Below the pieces are notes generated by a model. It saw only the letters and a list, made by a program, of their open reading frames with translations. It was not told the DNA's origin and searched no databases. From Photobacterium lipolyticum (GTDB lineage: Bacteria > Pseudomonadota > Gammaproteobacteria > Enterobacterales > Vibrionaceae), in NCBI RefSeq assembly GCF_003026475.1, contig NZ_PYMC01000005.1, positions 124,001-188,000 on the forward strand: 64,000 bases of DNA, read 5' to 3'. Made by a program: the position numbers and the translations under genes. Shown here one piece after another: positions 11,210 through 21,556 of the stretch (the stretch's first letter is position 1; each line of letters starts with the position of its first letter).

Positions 11210-13918
11210 ATGTGGATACCATCGAAACTGACTAAACCAGCACGCCTTCATAATGCGATTCTTCGCCCGCGTTTGCTGGAAAGCCTCGACCAAGCACCTT
11301 TTTATCGTCTTGTACTGTTTCGTTCTCCTGCCGGTTACGGAAAAACCACGATGGCTGCTCAGTGGCTGAACGAGCATCCTCATACTGGTTGGTTCAATAT
11401 CGACGAGAGCGATAACGATACCTTCAGGTTTGCAAATTACTTCCTGCAATCCATCAACAAGGCTACGAACAGCGCGTGCTTAAAAACCCAGGCAATGGCA
11501 GAACGTCGCCAATTTGCCTGTCTGGCAACCCTGTTCAGTGAACTATTTGGTGAACTAACAGATTATCACGAGCAAACCTACTTAGTTCTTGATGATTATC
11601 ATGTCATCACCAACGACGACATCCATGAAGGCATGCGCTTCTTCCTTAAGCACATGCCCGACAACCTGACCCTAGTTGTAACCAGCCGAACACAGCCCCC
11701 TCTCGGCACCGCGAATCTTCGTGTTCGTGATCTTCTCATCGAGGTTGATAACCAGTTACTGGCTTTCGATCAGGAAGAGACCGAACGTTTTTTCCATAAG
11801 CGCATTGCAGAAGATGTCGAAAGTACCGTTCTTAATTCGTTGCGAGAGCAAGTAGAAGGCTGGCCATCAGCATTACAGTTAATTGCACTTCACGCCCAGC
11901 AAACGCCAAATAACCTGGCAGAATCTGCTCTATCAATGGCCAATTTCAACCGAGGCCATTTATGGGATTACCTTGCAGAAGAAGTATTCGATCAACTAGA
12001 TCATGAAATACAACAATTTTTACTACAGTGTTCTGTACTCGATATGTTCAATGCAGAACTCGTGACTGATCTAACCGGCCGTAGTGATTCTTTAGCCTTG
12101 CTGGAATCACTCAACCGTTTTGGTCTGTTCCTCAATACCCTGGAAGGTGCTGATAACTGGTACCGTTTCCATAACCTTTTTGCCGAATTCTTGCGTCACC
12201 AGCGTTACTCGCAGATACCTCAACAGCGTTCAGAATTGCACACTTGTGCTGCCAAAGCCTGGTTGAAGCAAAACCGCCCACAACAAGCATTAGTTCATGC
12301 CTTAAAAAGTGAAAATGAAGATCTAACCATAGAGATTCTCACCAATCATGGCTGGGATATGTTCCACCATGGCGAATTAAAGCTACTGGAAGATTCCATT
12401 GCTTCTTTAAGTAAAGACAAGTTATTCAGCGCACCTCGCCTGACGTTATTACGTGCGTGGCTCGCACAAAGTCAGCATCGTTACAACGACGTGGGCGAAC
12501 TAATTGCAGAATCTGAAGCCGAAATGCACCAGCGTGATCTGGTATTAGATGATGCGCTTCAGGGTGAGTTCAATGCGCTTCGCGCTCAGGTAGCGATCAA
12601 CCAAAGTAAGCCCGAAGATGCCTTGGTTTTATCAGAACAAGCCTTGGGGCAATTACCATCGACGACTTACCGAAGCCGTATTGTTGCCACCTCTGTCGTG
12701 GGAGAAGTGCATCACTGTTTGGGCAATTTGAGCCGTGCGTTACCTATGATGCAGCAAACTGAGAAAATGGCACGTCAGTACCATGTTTATCATCAGGCGC
12801 TGTGGGCGCTGCTGCAGCAAAGCGAAATTCTGGTTGCTCAAGGTTATGTACAGTCTGCCTTCGAATTACTCGATCAGGCGTATAAACTGGTAAAAGAGCA
12901 GCACTTGCAACAAGTGCCTCTGCATGAGTTTCTTCTCCGCTTGCGTGCACAAATTCTATGGTGCTGGAACCGGTTGGATGAGGCTGAAGAATGTGCACAT
13001 AAAAGCTTAGAAGTACTTGCGCCATTCGATGAAACAAAATCATTACATGCCTACTCAATGCTGGCAAAAATTGCGGTAACCCGCGGCGAATTAGACAAAG
13101 CGGCTCGTTATTTAGATCTCTGTAACAGTTTGATGAAGCGCTCCGTTTATCACATTGACTGGAAAGCCAATGCCGATTTCGCTAACTTGCTTTTCTGGCA
13201 GGCCAAGGGCGAAACCGACAACATCGCTGACTGGCTGAAACAAGCCGAGCGTCCAGAGGGAGCCTGTAACCACTTCCAGCAACTTCAATGGCGTAACATT
13301 GCCCGTGCCAGCCTGACAGTAAATAATCTTGAGCAAGCACAAGAAGTGTTAGCCATGCTTAAGGAAGGTTGTGAAGAGCATCACCTCGTCACCGATAGGA
13401 ACCGAAACCTTGTACTGGAAGCTGTTCTCAGTAAAATGCAGGGACAGCGAGAAAAAGCCCTTAACCACTTGAAAGAAGCGTTAATTCTGACTAACAGTAC
13501 GGGCATGATCGGAAATTTCTTGTGTGATGCAAATGAAATCTGCGATTTGCTTCAGGAACTGGTTGATACGAAACAACTGAGTGAGCTGGAACTACATCGT
13601 GCACAACAATTATTGCGCGAGATGACCAGTAAAGAACGTACACGCTCAGTACATTTCGATGAGAATTTTGTTGAAAAACTGCTGAACTTGCCAAATATTC
13701 CGGAATTGATCAGAACCAGTCCGCTGACACAACGAGAATGGCAGGTACTGGGGCTGATTTATGCCGGTTACAGTAACGAGCAAATTGCATCGGAGTTAGA
13801 TGTGGCTTCCACCACGATCAAAACTCATATCCGTAATTTGTACCAGAAACTGAATATTGCAAATCGGCAACAAGCAATAGAAACTGCAGAAAACTTATTG
13901 AAACTAATGGGCTTTTGA
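11210..13918 (+). CDS. malT: HTH-type transcriptional regulator MalT
   Basis: A 902-residue STAND-class ATPase activator of maltose regulons. The Walker A, PAGYGKTT, is at about residues 39-46. A long TPR-like helical region fills residues 400-800 and senses maltotriose in the family. The C-terminal LuxR-type helix-turn-helix ([18 protein letters not shown], then [13 protein letters not shown]) binds MalT boxes. It diverges from malPQ-glgB, its expected targets. The ribosome-binding site is weak, as is also known for the E. coli gene. The N-terminus [15 protein letters not shown] matches the family start. Confidence 0.96.
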   Translation: MWIPSKLTKPARLHNAILRPRLLESLDQAPFYRLVLFRSPAGYGKTTMAAQWLNEHPHTGWFNIDESDNDTFRFANYFLQSINKATNSACLKTQAMAERRQFACLATLFSELFGELTDYHEQTYLVLDDYHVITNDDIHEGMRFFLKHMPDNLTLVVTSRTQPPLGTANLRVRDLLIEVDNQLLAFDQEETERFFHKRIAEDVESTVLNSLREQVEGWPSALQLIALHAQQTPNNLAESALSMANFNRGHLWDYLAEEVFDQLDHEIQQFLLQCSVLDMFNAELVTDLTGRSDSLALLESLNRFGLFLNTLEGADNWYRFHNLFAEFLRHQRYSQIPQQRSELHTCAAKAWLKQNRPQQALVHALKSENEDLTIEILTNHGWDMFHHGELKLLEDSIASLSKDKLFSAPRLTLLRAWLAQSQHRYNDVGELIAESEAEMHQRDLVLDDALQGEFNALRAQVAINQSKPEDALVLSEQALGQLPSTTYRSRIVATSVVGEVHHCLGNLSRALPMMQQTEKMARQYHVYHQALWALLQQSEILVAQGYVQSAFELLDQAYKLVKEQHLQQVPLHEFLLRLRAQILWCWNRLDEAEECAHKSLEVLAPFDETKSLHAYSMLAKIAVTRGELDKAARYLDLCNSLMKRSVYHIDWKANADFANLLFWQAKGETDNIADWLKQAERPEGACNHFQQLQWRNIARASLTVNNLEQAQEVLAMLKEGCEEHHLVTDRNRNLVLEAVLSKMQGQREKALNHLKEALILTNSTGMIGNFLCDANEICDLLQELVDTKQLSELELHRAQQLLREMTSKERTRSVHFDENFVEKLLNLPNIPELIRTSPLTQREWQVLGLIYAGYSNEQIASELDVASTTIKTHIRNLYQKLNIANRQQAIETAENLLKLMGF

Positions 13919-13969
13919 TGGCATGACTAATTGAATAACTACACAAGGATAACAGGTTAAGGATAACCT

Positions 13970-14668
13970 ATGATCGAATGGAGTCGAGGTCGCATCTGGT
14001 ATCAGGACATGCCGCTCAAGGTGAGTGGCATACCTGTTGGCGGTCGTATGACTATTATTCGGTTATATAACAATCAATTACTGATTCATTCGCCTATTGA
14101 GCTAACGACTCAGCTTCAGCTTGAGTTAACCAAGCTCGGTCAGGTACAAGCCATTGTGACACCAAATATGAGCCACCACTTATTTCTGTCTGAGTGGTGG
14201 CTTGCCTACCCTGAAGCCTATTTTTTTGCTCCTCCAGGATTACAAAACAAACGAACAGATCTGGTATTTGATGATGCGCTCAGCGCACATACACCTGAAC
14301 TTTGGCGTCATCAGTTATTACAAACATTGGTACGCGGCAGCGACAAAATGGAAGAAGTTGTCTTTTGCGATCCTAAATCTAACACCCTGATCGTCGGTGA
14401 TACATTAGCGTGGATGGTTGACAGTCATAATATGCTCACAATTGGCCTGGCATTGCTTAACGGCTGCTACCAAAAGCCTGCCATGCCTTATTACTGGCGG
14501 CTGTCTTTCACTGACAAAACCCGTCTTCGTCAATCACTGCAAGAAATTTTGACCTGGCCTTTTGACCGGATTATTCTGGCCCATGGCAGAGTAATACCTG
14601 AAGGTGGAAAAGAAATATTCTACAACGCTTTTGACTGGGCATTGCAAGGTGACATAAACGCGCCTTAG
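13970..14668 (+). CDS. DUF4336 domain protein (metallo-hydrolase-like fold)
   Basis: A 232-residue cytoplasmic protein that reads like the DUF4336 family, distant relatives of the metallo-beta-lactamase fold. Visible landmarks are IVTPNMSHHLFLSEWW in the middle and IILAHGRVI near the C-terminus. The canonical HxHxDH zinc motif is absent, so an enzymatic role is uncertain. It starts 51 bases after malT on the same strand but has its own purine-rich leader, so co-transcription is possible. No function is assigned. Confidence 0.7.
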   Translation: MIEWSRGRIWYQDMPLKVSGIPVGGRMTIIRLYNNQLLIHSPIELTTQLQLELTKLGQVQAIVTPNMSHHLFLSEWWLAYPEAYFFAPPGLQNKRTDLVFDDALSAHTPELWRHQLLQTLVRGSDKMEEVVFCDPKSNTLIVGDTLAWMVDSHNMLTIGLALLNGCYQKPAMPYYWRLSFTDKTRLRQSLQEILTWPFDRIILAHGRVIPEGGKEIFYNAFDWALQGDINAP

Positions 14669-14934
14669 TCTCAATATCATGAAATAGCATCACCATACAG
14701 CACACCACTTGCAAACTTACCTATCACCTAAGTACCAACCATAACCTCATTTGTATGATGTAAGTCAAAATAATCATCTGAATGAAGCGTATATTTGATC
14801 TTAAAGAAAAACCAAATTGACAATTCATCACCTCATGACATGAAATCGCATAGCAATTTCAACTATTTTAAGTAACGACGCATTAATGGGAATAGTGCGC
14901 TATCTCATGCCAATGATATAAGGAGTAATATAAA

Positions 14935-15204
14935 TTGAGTGCTGCCAAGATTTATTTTCGTGACCTTCTAGGGCTAACTCTTATCATCTTCTCTGTGTTA
15001 ACGATACTAGGCGTAATTTTTGATTTTCTGGCACTAATTACTAATATCAATCATGAAGGTGCTTTAGCCACAACCTATCTTTACGAATCAATTCCGCTAC
15101 TGCTCTGTGTATTCCCTTCGTTCATTTTAGGCAAAGTTATCAACCGCCCAGCCTGGGTTAGCGAAACAGAACAATATCATCTGCAAGCAGCCAAGAAACA
15201 GTAA
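14935..15204 (+). CDS. Small membrane protein, unknown function
   Basis: An 89-residue protein starting at TTG, chosen because AGGAG lies about eight bases upstream and no ATG is available. Two hydrophobic segments (about residues 10-35 and 48-65) suggest an inner-membrane hairpin. The C-terminus is polar. I do not recognise the family. It ends about 65 bases before a strong stem-loop shared with the convergent CAP lipoprotein gene. Confidence 0.6.
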   Translation: MSAAKIYFRDLLGLTLIIFSVLTILGVIFDFLALITNINHEGALATTYLYESIPLLLCVFPSFILGKVINRPAWVSETEQYHLQAAKKQ

Positions 15205-15268
15205 CGTAGCATTGGTGCCTGGATAACTCTGAATCCTGCATGTTGAAATTACGTGGGTTATAGTAGAG

Positions 15269-15301
15269 GCCAGTGCAGTTACACTCTGGTACTGCACTGG
15301 C
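15269..15301. terminator. Stem-loop between convergent genes
   Basis: An 11-bp perfect stem GCCAGTGCAGT / ACTGCACTGGC with an 11-base loop. It lies between two convergent genes and probably terminates both, although no clear T-run follows on either strand. Confidence 0.6.
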
Positions 15302-15362
15302 AATGGTCAATCAAATAGTAAGACTACAGATGTGCTCGGGGAAAAGTCAGTTCTCAATAAAA

Positions 15363-16010
15363 TTAATTTCTTGGCGCGGCAAATACCTGAGTCCAGTAAA
15401 TGCCATATTGCGTGCTTGAGTTAGTCACAAATGATGCGCCCATCTGAGTGAAGTTAGCACTCATGATATTTTTACAGTGGCCAGGGCTGTTTAACCAACC
15501 CGTCATTACAGCGTTAACATCTTTCTGACCTGCAGCAATATTTTCACCAACTGCACGCCAGCTATAACCTTGATTTGTTACACGGTCACTTACACTCAGC
15601 CCATCTTGACCGGTATGACTAAAGAAGTTGTAGTTAGCCATGTTGCTAGAGTGCACAAACGCAGCTTGCTCAAGATCAGCATCCCAAGTCAACGGTCCTA
15701 CTGCTGGCATAAAGGTTCCGCCACAGTCATAACCGGCAGCCCGTGCTGCGTTAACCGCTGTCAACATTTCTTGCTCAAAACCGGTAATTGGTGCTGGAGC
15801 TGGTGATGAATCCCCATTACCAGAATTGACCGGGTCTTGAATACTGCCACTACCCTCATCTGGGGTTGATGGGGTTCCATTAAAATCACCGGAATTTGAA
15901 ATGCCGCTTCCTGAATTAGAGACACTGTTCTGTACACTGTCTGAGCCACCACCTGAACCACACCCTGAAATCAAGAACAGAGAAACAAATATTAATGAGA
16001 ATAAACGCAT
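15363..16010 (-). CDS. CAP/SCP-superfamily domain lipoprotein
   Basis: About 215 residues with a lipoprotein signal peptide ending in the lipobox LISG-C. A Gly/Ser/Pro-rich linker follows (about residues 20-70), then a CAP domain. CAP landmarks are AVNAARAAGYDCGG, HSSNMANYNFFSHTGQDG, GENIAAGQ and WLNSPGHCKNIM. Bacterial CAP lipoproteins sit on the cell envelope and have no agreed role. The start is placed at the ATG at 16010 because GGAAG lies five bases upstream. A TTG at 16022 overlaps that site and is unlikely. Confidence 0.88.
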   Translation of the reverse strand: MRLFSLIFVSLFLISGCGSGGGSDSVQNSVSNSGSGISNSGDFNGTPSTPDEGSGSIQDPVNSGNGDSSPAPAPITGFEQEMLTAVNAARAAGYDCGGTFMPAVGPLTWDADLEQAAFVHSSNMANYNFFSHTGQDGLSVSDRVTNQGYSWRAVGENIAAGQKDVNAVMTGWLNSPGHCKNIMSANFTQMGASFVTNSSTQYGIYWTQVFAAPRN

Positions 16011-16572
16011 GGGTACTTCCAATATGATTGTACTTATCTATTTAATATCAATCAATATTTTGAACAGTAAAATACCATTCAAAAATATTTTTATGATCTG
16101 AAATTAACCCTTAATGGAGTTTTTTACCGCTGATATAAAAGCACGGTTAATATACTCGTAATTGATTTCATATTTCAACCGCCAGCAGTCAGAAAACAGA
16201 TAAATTGACAAAAGTCTGACACAGACTTAAATAATTAAGACTAGCACATCCATATAAATATAATTTTATTGACCTTATGCATTAAGAGATTAATATCACA
16301 TTCTTTTGTAAAACCATGAATAATAATGAAAATCATTAAAAATATTTATCTAAGCAACAAGACATATTCAACATACAGTATTAAGACACCATGATTTTTT
16401 TACAAAAAGCAAATGCAGTCGAGATGCAAACAATAACAAGCACATTTATTAGTCTATATTTAGGACCAACTTACAAGTAAACCTCTCGTTATTTTGCAAG
16501 TATATAATATTCATATATACCCAAACGATTTGAGATGCGAACTTGAGTCGTTTGAGTTTATCTTTTTAGGGG
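16011..16572. other. AT-rich intergenic region with a dispersed-repeat copy
   Basis: About 560 very AT-rich bases between the CAP lipoprotein start and the modC stop. The end nearest modC holds a copy of the TATACCC repeat family (16512-16560). No gene was found. Confidence 0.5.
16512..16560. repeat. Dispersed intergenic repeat copy with hairpin
   Basis: It begins TATATACCCAAACGATTTGA, followed by GATGCGAACTTGAG, and has a 7-bp stem CAAACGA / TCGTTTG. It resembles the other TATACCC-type repeats in this window and lies just after modC, where it may act as a terminator. Confidence 0.5.
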
Positions 16573-17688
16573 CTAGACTAAATCGTCTTTAGTCACACTC
16601 ACGCCTTTGATTTGCGCGTAGACCTCATCACCAACCTTCAAGTTCAACTCATCAGCAGCCCAAAGTGTAATATTCGCCCATAAATGCATTTCACCGACTC
16701 GCAACCTAACTTCTACCTTTTGCTCTTCCTGATCATGTAGGATCTTATCGATTCGTGCCGATAAGATATTACGAATGCTGGTTTGCTGTGGTTTGGATTT
16801 CGTTAACGATATGTCATTGGAATGAATACGCACCCTTATCCACTCACCCCTTTGATGTGGCAATCGGCTCACCCACAAATAAGCATTATGGCTAAGCATA
16901 ACTTGGGTTAATGCATATTGCGGATGATTAACGTTAACCCGGGCACTAATTAGTGAGCTTTGTTCTTTCGACGGCAGCCAGGGACGCATTTCAGGTGAAC
17001 CCCATACACTATTAACGTGTCCAGACACCACCACTTTGCCTTGATTAATCATGACCATATGATCGGCCAGACGCAATATCTCATCCAAACTATGGGTGAC
17101 ATAAAGGATCGGAATATTCACTTCTTTCGCCAGTTTTTCCAGATAAGGCATCAGTTCCTGCTTGCGCGGCTGATCCAGCGAAGCTAAGGGCTCATCCATC
17201 AGCAGCATATCTGGTTTTGTCAGTAGCGCCCGACCAATCGCAACACGTTGCCTTTCACCACCAGACAAGGATGAAGGATAGCGCTTTAATAGATGTTCAA
17301 TTCCCAATAACGCCACAACATCATCGAAATGCTGCTGGTCTTTATGCCGGCAACCATAGTTAAGATTCCCAATCACGGTGTAATGAGGAAATAAACGAGC
17401 ATCCTGAAAAACATAGCCAATTCGGCGCTGTTCGGGCGGTAAATATATCCTTTTCTCGCTGTCGTATAATACTCGCTCTCCAAGTGCAATGTATCCTTCG
17501 TCAGGCTGACTCAAACCACTCAATACGTTAATAAGAGATGTTTTACCTGCCCCGGAACGACCAAATACCGAGGTGATCCCCTTCATCGGCAAATCGAGAG
17601 CAAGATCCATCAACAGATCACCAAGCTGCTGCTTTATGTTAATTTTCAGAATATTATCTACTGTTAACATACCGTTTATTGTTAACAT
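16573..17688 (-). CDS. modC: Molybdate ABC transporter, ATP-binding subunit
   Basis: A 371-residue ATPase that powers molybdate import. Walker A GRSGAGKTS is at residues 43-51, the signature LSGGERQRVAIGRAL in the middle, and Walker B MLLMDEPLASLD follows. The last 80 residues form the TOBE/Mop domain that senses molybdate in ModC proteins. The start overlaps the modB stop as TAATG, implying translational coupling. ATGTTAACA occurs twice at the N-terminus, so a second start 18 bases inside is possible. Confidence 0.94.
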   Translation of the reverse strand: MLTINGMLTVDNILKINIKQQLGDLLMDLALDLPMKGITSVFGRSGAGKTSLINVLSGLSQPDEGYIALGERVLYDSEKRIYLPPEQRRIGYVFQDARLFPHYTVIGNLNYGCRHKDQQHFDDVVALLGIEHLLKRYPSSLSGGERQRVAIGRALLTKPDMLLMDEPLASLDQPRKQELMPYLEKLAKEVNIPILYVTHSLDEILRLADHMVMINQGKVVVSGHVNSVWGSPEMRPWLPSKEQSSLISARVNVNHPQYALTQVMLSHNAYLWVSRLPHQRGEWIRVRIHSNDISLTKSKPQQTSIRNILSARIDKILHDQEEQKVEVRLRVGEMHLWANITLWAADELNLKVGDEVYAQIKGVSVTKDDLV

Positions 17689-18374
17689 TATGCCTCCAAA
17701 CGCTTACGGGCAATTCGCGTTAGCCATTCAGAGACCATCAGCGACATCAACGCTATCACTATCGCTATCACACAAAGCCGTGCAGCTTCATTCTCTGCTC
17801 CCGGCGTTTCGATAAAAGAAAACATCGCGAGGGGTATTGTTTGCGTTTCTCCAGGGATATTCGACACAAAAGTAATGGTCGCGCCAAACTCGCCCAGTGC
17901 GCGGGCAAAGGCCAGAATCGTACCCGTGAGGATACCAGGAAGTGTTAATGGCAGTGTTATAGTGAAAAATACCTTCAATGGCCCTGCACCCAGTGTCTGC
18001 GCCGCTTGCTCTAATTTACGATCAACACCTTCCAGCGCCAAACGAATCGACCGCACCATTAACGGGAATGAAACAAGAGCTACCGCCAGTGCAGCCCCAC
18101 GCCAGCTAAAGCTGAACGTCAGCCCAAACCATTCATATAGCCACTTCCCCACAAAACCCTGGCGTCCCATTGCGAGCAGCAACAAATAGCCAATAACAAC
18201 CGGCGGCAACACTAGGGGAAGGTGAACTAAACCATCAAGAAATGACTTACCAACAAACTGACATCGAGCCAACAACCAAGCGCATAAAATGCCAACTGGC
18301 AGGCTAAAAATCACGGCCACACTCGCGATCTTCAGACTAAGCAGCAGCGCCTGTAACTCATAATCGGTTAACAC
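17688..18374 (-). CDS. modB: Molybdate ABC transporter, permease subunit
   Basis: A 228-residue inner-membrane permease with about five hydrophobic segments. The EAA loop contacting ModC is visible as LGAGPLKVFFTITLPLTLPG, and EFGATITFVSNIPGETQT is characteristic of molybdate and sulfate permeases. The start is GTG, overlapping the modA stop as TAGTG. It is the middle gene of a tight modABC operon. Confidence 0.94.
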   Translation of the reverse strand: MLTDYELQALLLSLKIASVAVIFSLPVGILCAWLLARCQFVGKSFLDGLVHLPLVLPPVVIGYLLLLAMGRQGFVGKWLYEWFGLTFSFSWRGAALAVALVSFPLMVRSIRLALEGVDRKLEQAAQTLGAGPLKVFFTITLPLTLPGILTGTILAFARALGEFGATITFVSNIPGETQTIPLAMFSFIETPGAENEAARLCVIAIVIALMSLMVSEWLTRIARKRLEA

Positions 18375-19153
18375 TATTGGTGTACCCCAAAACCGTATTT
18401 TGTAAAGACAGCTAGCGCTTGCTCTGATTGTAAGAACTGATAGAAGTCCTTAACCTCTGGGCGTGACATTGCATTGACAATTGCAATAGGATATTCAATC
18501 GGTTGATGACTGCTAGCAGGTATCTCTGCAACCTGCTTCACCTGTTTAGAAATTAAAGCATCCGTTTTATAGACCATACCAAGCATCGCTTCACCTCTTT
18601 CCACCAGAACTAATGCTGAACGAACATTATTCGCCCTTGCTAACAGCGGCTCAGCTTGTTGCCACAACCCTAATGTTTGTAATGATTCTTTGGCATAACG
18701 TCCGGCAGGAACATGCGCCGGATCACCGACTGCTAAACGTGTACCTTGAAGTGCCTGACTAAGATCCCAGCTGGCAGACACTTCAATCTTGTCATCGGAA
18801 TAAGACTTCGGCGCAACCAATACCAGTGAGTTCGTTAACAGTGATTGGCGTGTTTCAGGTTCTATCATTTGCTGCTGGGACACATAATCCATCCATTTAT
18901 TGTTCGCAGAGAGATAGATATCGGCCGGTGCACCTTGTGCAATTTGTCTTGCCAGGGTTGAAGAAGAAGCAAAAGACAACGTCGCGTCAATCCCTGCTTT
19001 TTCTTTATACAACCCAGCCAATTCAGTGATTGCATTGGTCAGCGAAGCCGCCGCAAACACAGTCACTTTTTCACTAGCATAAGTTGGTGCTACCGATATC
19101 ACCAGACAGACTGCTGAAACGACACACGAGACAAACTTTTTACCCGATCCCAT
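18374..19153 (-). CDS. modA: Molybdate-binding periplasmic protein
   Basis: About 259 residues with an N-terminal signal peptide (hydrophobic core about residues 8-23, then TYASEKVTVFAAAS). The binding-protein fold has the ModA landmarks FAAASLTNAI, FASSSTLARQIAQGAPADIY and GMVYKTDA. It captures molybdate (or tungstate) and delivers it to ModB. ATG at 19153 is preferred, with AAGGA seven bases upstream; a GTG directly before it is the alternative. The operon has a ModE-like operator just upstream. Confidence 0.94.
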   Translation of the reverse strand: MGSGKKFVSCVVSAVCLVISVAPTYASEKVTVFAAASLTNAITELAGLYKEKAGIDATLSFASSSTLARQIAQGAPADIYLSANNKWMDYVSQQQMIEPETRQSLLTNSLVLVAPKSYSDDKIEVSASWDLSQALQGTRLAVGDPAHVPAGRYAKESLQTLGLWQQAEPLLARANNVRSALVLVERGEAMLGMVYKTDALISKQVKQVAEIPASSHQPIEYPIAIVNAMSRPEVKDFYQFLQSEQALAVFTKYGFGVHQ

Positions 19154-19176
19154 CACTTTATCCTTACCATCAAAAT

Positions 19177-19204
19177 ATCGATATATAGTAAGGTATATAT
19201 CGGG
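19177..19204. promoter_or_regulatory. ModE-type operator upstream of modABC
   Basis: A perfect 9-bp inverted repeat CGATATATA / TATATATCG (19179-19187 and 19194-19202) separated by six bases. This matches the layout of the ModE operator, two CGNTATATA half-sites facing each other. It sits 24-50 bases upstream of modA, where molybdate-bound ModE would repress. No modE gene is in the window. Confidence 0.75.
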
Positions 19205-19620
19205 TAATGAAAATGATTAACGAATACAAAATCTGGTGGGAAAGAAGGCAATGAACCGGAAATCGACGCAGAAAACCGGAAGGACCTCTAGACATCCGAA
19301 CCATATCTCAACGATTATTAGCATTAATAATCAATGCCTTATATTTGTAACAATTGAGAATATCTACATAGTGCGAAAATTAGCTTTTTACTTTTGGCTT
19401 AAAAGAATGAGTATGGAAAATTTTCCAAGTATGTGAGGTTGACCAACAGTTACTTGGTAACCTGAAAGGTACTTCCGGAGAAAACACTCAAGAGCCAGAA
19501 CATTCGTTACTGGCAACTCTTTCACTGCAGAAATTGTAAAAACATTATTAGCCTGGCATGGCTATCTCGGTTTGGGACATCAATGAGCTAGAGTCGATGC
19601 TCTAGCTCGTCAAGCTATGA
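19205..19620. other. Intergenic region between modA and a truncated gene
   Basis: About 400 bases without a supported gene. A 9-bp inverted repeat GAGCTAGAG / CTCTAGCTC (about 19585-19608) lies just beyond the stop of the truncated leftward gene. It may be that gene's terminator, although it lacks a T-run. Confidence 0.4.
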
Positions 19621-19881
19621 TTAGAAAAAACAAGTCAAAATACCAGAAACAAAACGCAAGACCTGATCCCATTTTTTACTCGTCTGATGGAAAACAGTCT
19701 CTTCGTGGCATTCATTTTCAAAAACATGAACTGGTATATCACTAATTAATTGCCCTTTAGACCAACTCATTGAATTGAGTAACTCTTCTGTCACATCCTG
19801 CGGAACTTCAAAATAATAGCTATAAACCATATCTCCACTAGAACCTTCATCAGCCAGATATTCTATATCTAAGCTTTCAAA
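19621..19881 (-). pseudogene. 5'-truncated hypothetical gene cut by an IS6 element
   Basis: An open frame of about 85 codons ends at 19621. Its reading continues upstream of the internal ATG at 19830 without a stop until the left end of the IS at 19882, so the N-terminal part is missing. The remaining sequence (EYLADEGSSGDMVYSYYFEV and onward) contains no recognised domain. No continuation is found beyond the right end of the IS, so the insertion was accompanied by loss of flanking DNA. Confidence 0.6.
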
Positions 19882-20742
19882 GGGGCTTGTTGCAAATAAT
19901 TAGATAGGACAAATCTAGCCAGTGATTTACTGACAATTACTGGTAAATCACCTCAATATTGAACAGACGATTCATAAAGGCGGATCTCTCCCGCACAAGG
20001 GTTTTCCGTTCATCATAACGTAACCAGAAATCAAACTGGCCTTGGCTCAACATCCGTAATGAGTCGAATCCCTGGATGGTTGACCAGGCTCGCTTTCGTA
20101 TTTTGAAACCACCAGTGGCAACAACGAGCTTCTTGATGGGGGCGTGATCGAACTCAATACCATTATTGAGGTACTTCACTTGCCGCCGCTCGATATCAGC
20201 TCGCAGTCGCCCCTCCTTCTTCAAGCGGGCAATCGCATTGGCATACGAAGAATGCTTGTCGGTGTTTAAGGTCTTAGGCTGATTGTCTAAGCCGTAATGT
20301 CTCAGGCAGCACCTAAGGAACTGATAAGCAGCTGCTTTATTACGTTTGTGGGAAAAATAGAAATCCAGCGTCTCGGCCTGCTTTTTGATGGCACGGTAAA
20401 GGTAGTGCCACTTCCCCTTCACTTTGACGTTGGTTTCATCAAGCTGCCACGATGAGTCAGTCCGGATGAATTGATGGCGACGTAACTTCTTGCGTAAAGC
20501 CGGGGCATACTCAATGAACCAACGATAAATAGTCGAACGATTAACCGAAATGCCTCGCTCTGCCAGCATGTCGCTGAGTTTTGCGTAACTCATTGGTGTC
20601 AAACCATACCAACGAAGGCACCAAAGAATGGTTTCAGGGGCAAAGTGTTTCCATTTGAATTCGGGGTTGGTCATTGAGTCGCTAGATTAGATGGGAAAAG
20701 AAGGAATTCTGAGCCAAGACTGAATTTTTTGCAACAAGCCCC
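19882..20742 (-). mobile_element. IS6-family insertion sequence (first copy)
   Basis: About 861 bp bounded by inverted repeats GGGGCTTGTTGCAAA at the left and its complement at the right. The terminal TGTTGCAAA is characteristic of the IS6 family. It encodes one transposase. The flanking 8 bp do not match (TTTCAAAG-like on the left, TTTAGTGC on the right), so no target duplication is present. This suggests later recombination or adjacent deletion. Confidence 0.85.
19937..20674 (-). CDS. IS6-family transposase
   Basis: A 245-residue DDE transposase, full length for the family. The N-terminal zinc-less HTH region (SYAKLSDMLAERGISVNRST) precedes the catalytic core. Catalytic acids are in SSWQLDETNVKVKG, KTLNTDKHSSY and IEFDHAPIKK. 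It catalyses replicative (cointegrate) transposition in this family. The frame is intact, so the element may be active. Confidence 0.9.
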   Translation of the reverse strand: MTNPEFKWKHFAPETILWCLRWYGLTPMSYAKLSDMLAERGISVNRSTIYRWFIEYAPALRKKLRRHQFIRTDSSWQLDETNVKVKGKWHYLYRAIKKQAETLDFYFSHKRNKAAAYQFLRCCLRHYGLDNQPKTLNTDKHSSYANAIARLKKEGRLRADIERRQVKYLNNGIEFDHAPIKKLVVATGGFKIRKRAWSTIQGFDSLRMLSQGQFDFWLRYDERKTLVRERSAFMNRLFNIEVIYQ

Positions 20743-20795
20743 TTTAGTGCTGCAACAAAGCCCTGGCTTTACCAAAGGTTATTTAACGATGCCCT

Positions 20796-21437
20796 TTAGA
20801 AGTAATAACGAATACCCAGTTTATAGCTATTTGTTGATATTTTGTCACTGTCGAGGGCTTTTATGGAATAATCTAAAGCATCAAATTGACGTTCATAGGC
20901 AAGACCAAGAGAAAATGAATCGGATAAAAAGTATTCGGCACCGACTTCAAAATTAAAATGTACCGTAGAATTTTTTTCATTCTCGTCTAATTTGTCTCCA
21001 CCAGAGGTTGAATTTCCGTTAATGTCAACTTCTGTCATTGTGTATGCAATACTTGGCTTAGCGTAGAAACCAAAACCACTGTTAGTCAGATAACGCATTT
21101 TGGTTCCAACAGATAAGGTATTTACATAGGCATCAACCATAAGATATTCATAATAAAATAACCCGGAGCTTTTTTCATAATCGATGACTTCAATAGCTTG
21201 GCGACTTAAGCCGACTTCAAGAGCAATCCAAGGGGTATATTGGTAACCAGCTAGCAAGCTAAGACCGCCCCCTTCATTTTCAACAGGAATGCCTCCAATA
21301 TCCTCAATTCCTTCAACCCAGCCATTTGTATCAGCTTCAGTATTCATTAAATCTAAACCTATATACCAATTGCCGTTGGCCTGAGCTAAGGGTGAAATAA
21401 GTAAAGCTGCTGTTGCAAGTGCAATGGAATGTTTCAT
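20796..21437 (-). CDS. Outer membrane beta-barrel protein
   Basis: A 213-residue protein with a signal peptide of about 20 residues ending LAQA before NGNWYIGLDL. The mature part alternates aromatic and polar residues as in small porin-like or OmpA-like barrels and ends in the assembly signal YKLGIRYYF. Repeated GLAYERQF- and EVGLSRQ-type strands are visible. It sits alone between two different IS6 elements. Function unknown; the family of small barrels in Vibrionaceae includes adhesion and stress proteins. Confidence 0.8.
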   Translation of the reverse strand: MKHSIALATAALLISPLAQANGNWYIGLDLMNTEADTNGWVEGIEDIGGIPVENEGGGLSLLAGYQYTPWIALEVGLSRQAIEVIDYEKSSGLFYYEYLMVDAYVNTLSVGTKMRYLTNSGFGFYAKPSIAYTMTEVDINGNSTSGGDKLDENEKNSTVHFNFEVGAEYFLSDSFSLGLAYERQFDALDYSIKALDSDKISTNSYKLGIRYYF

Positions 21438-21556
21438 TTAATACTCTTCTTTTATATGGTTATGTGTAACTTGATGTCAACTTATTGCATTAAAAGTCAT
21501 TGTACAGCGTTTTCTATCGATGGTGAATGGGATTGTTCGCGTAATAGCCTTTTTTG

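Noticed and set aside
16321..16341. Fur-box-like sequence (AATAATGAAAATCATTA)
   Set aside because: The region is extremely AT-rich, and it lies over 300 bases from the nearest gene start.
19236..19436. 66-codon frame upstream of modA
   Set aside because: No translation signal; sequence not protein-like.
19585..19608. Inverted repeat as a rho-independent terminator
   Set aside because: Good stem but no T-run; mentioned only within the intergenic entry.
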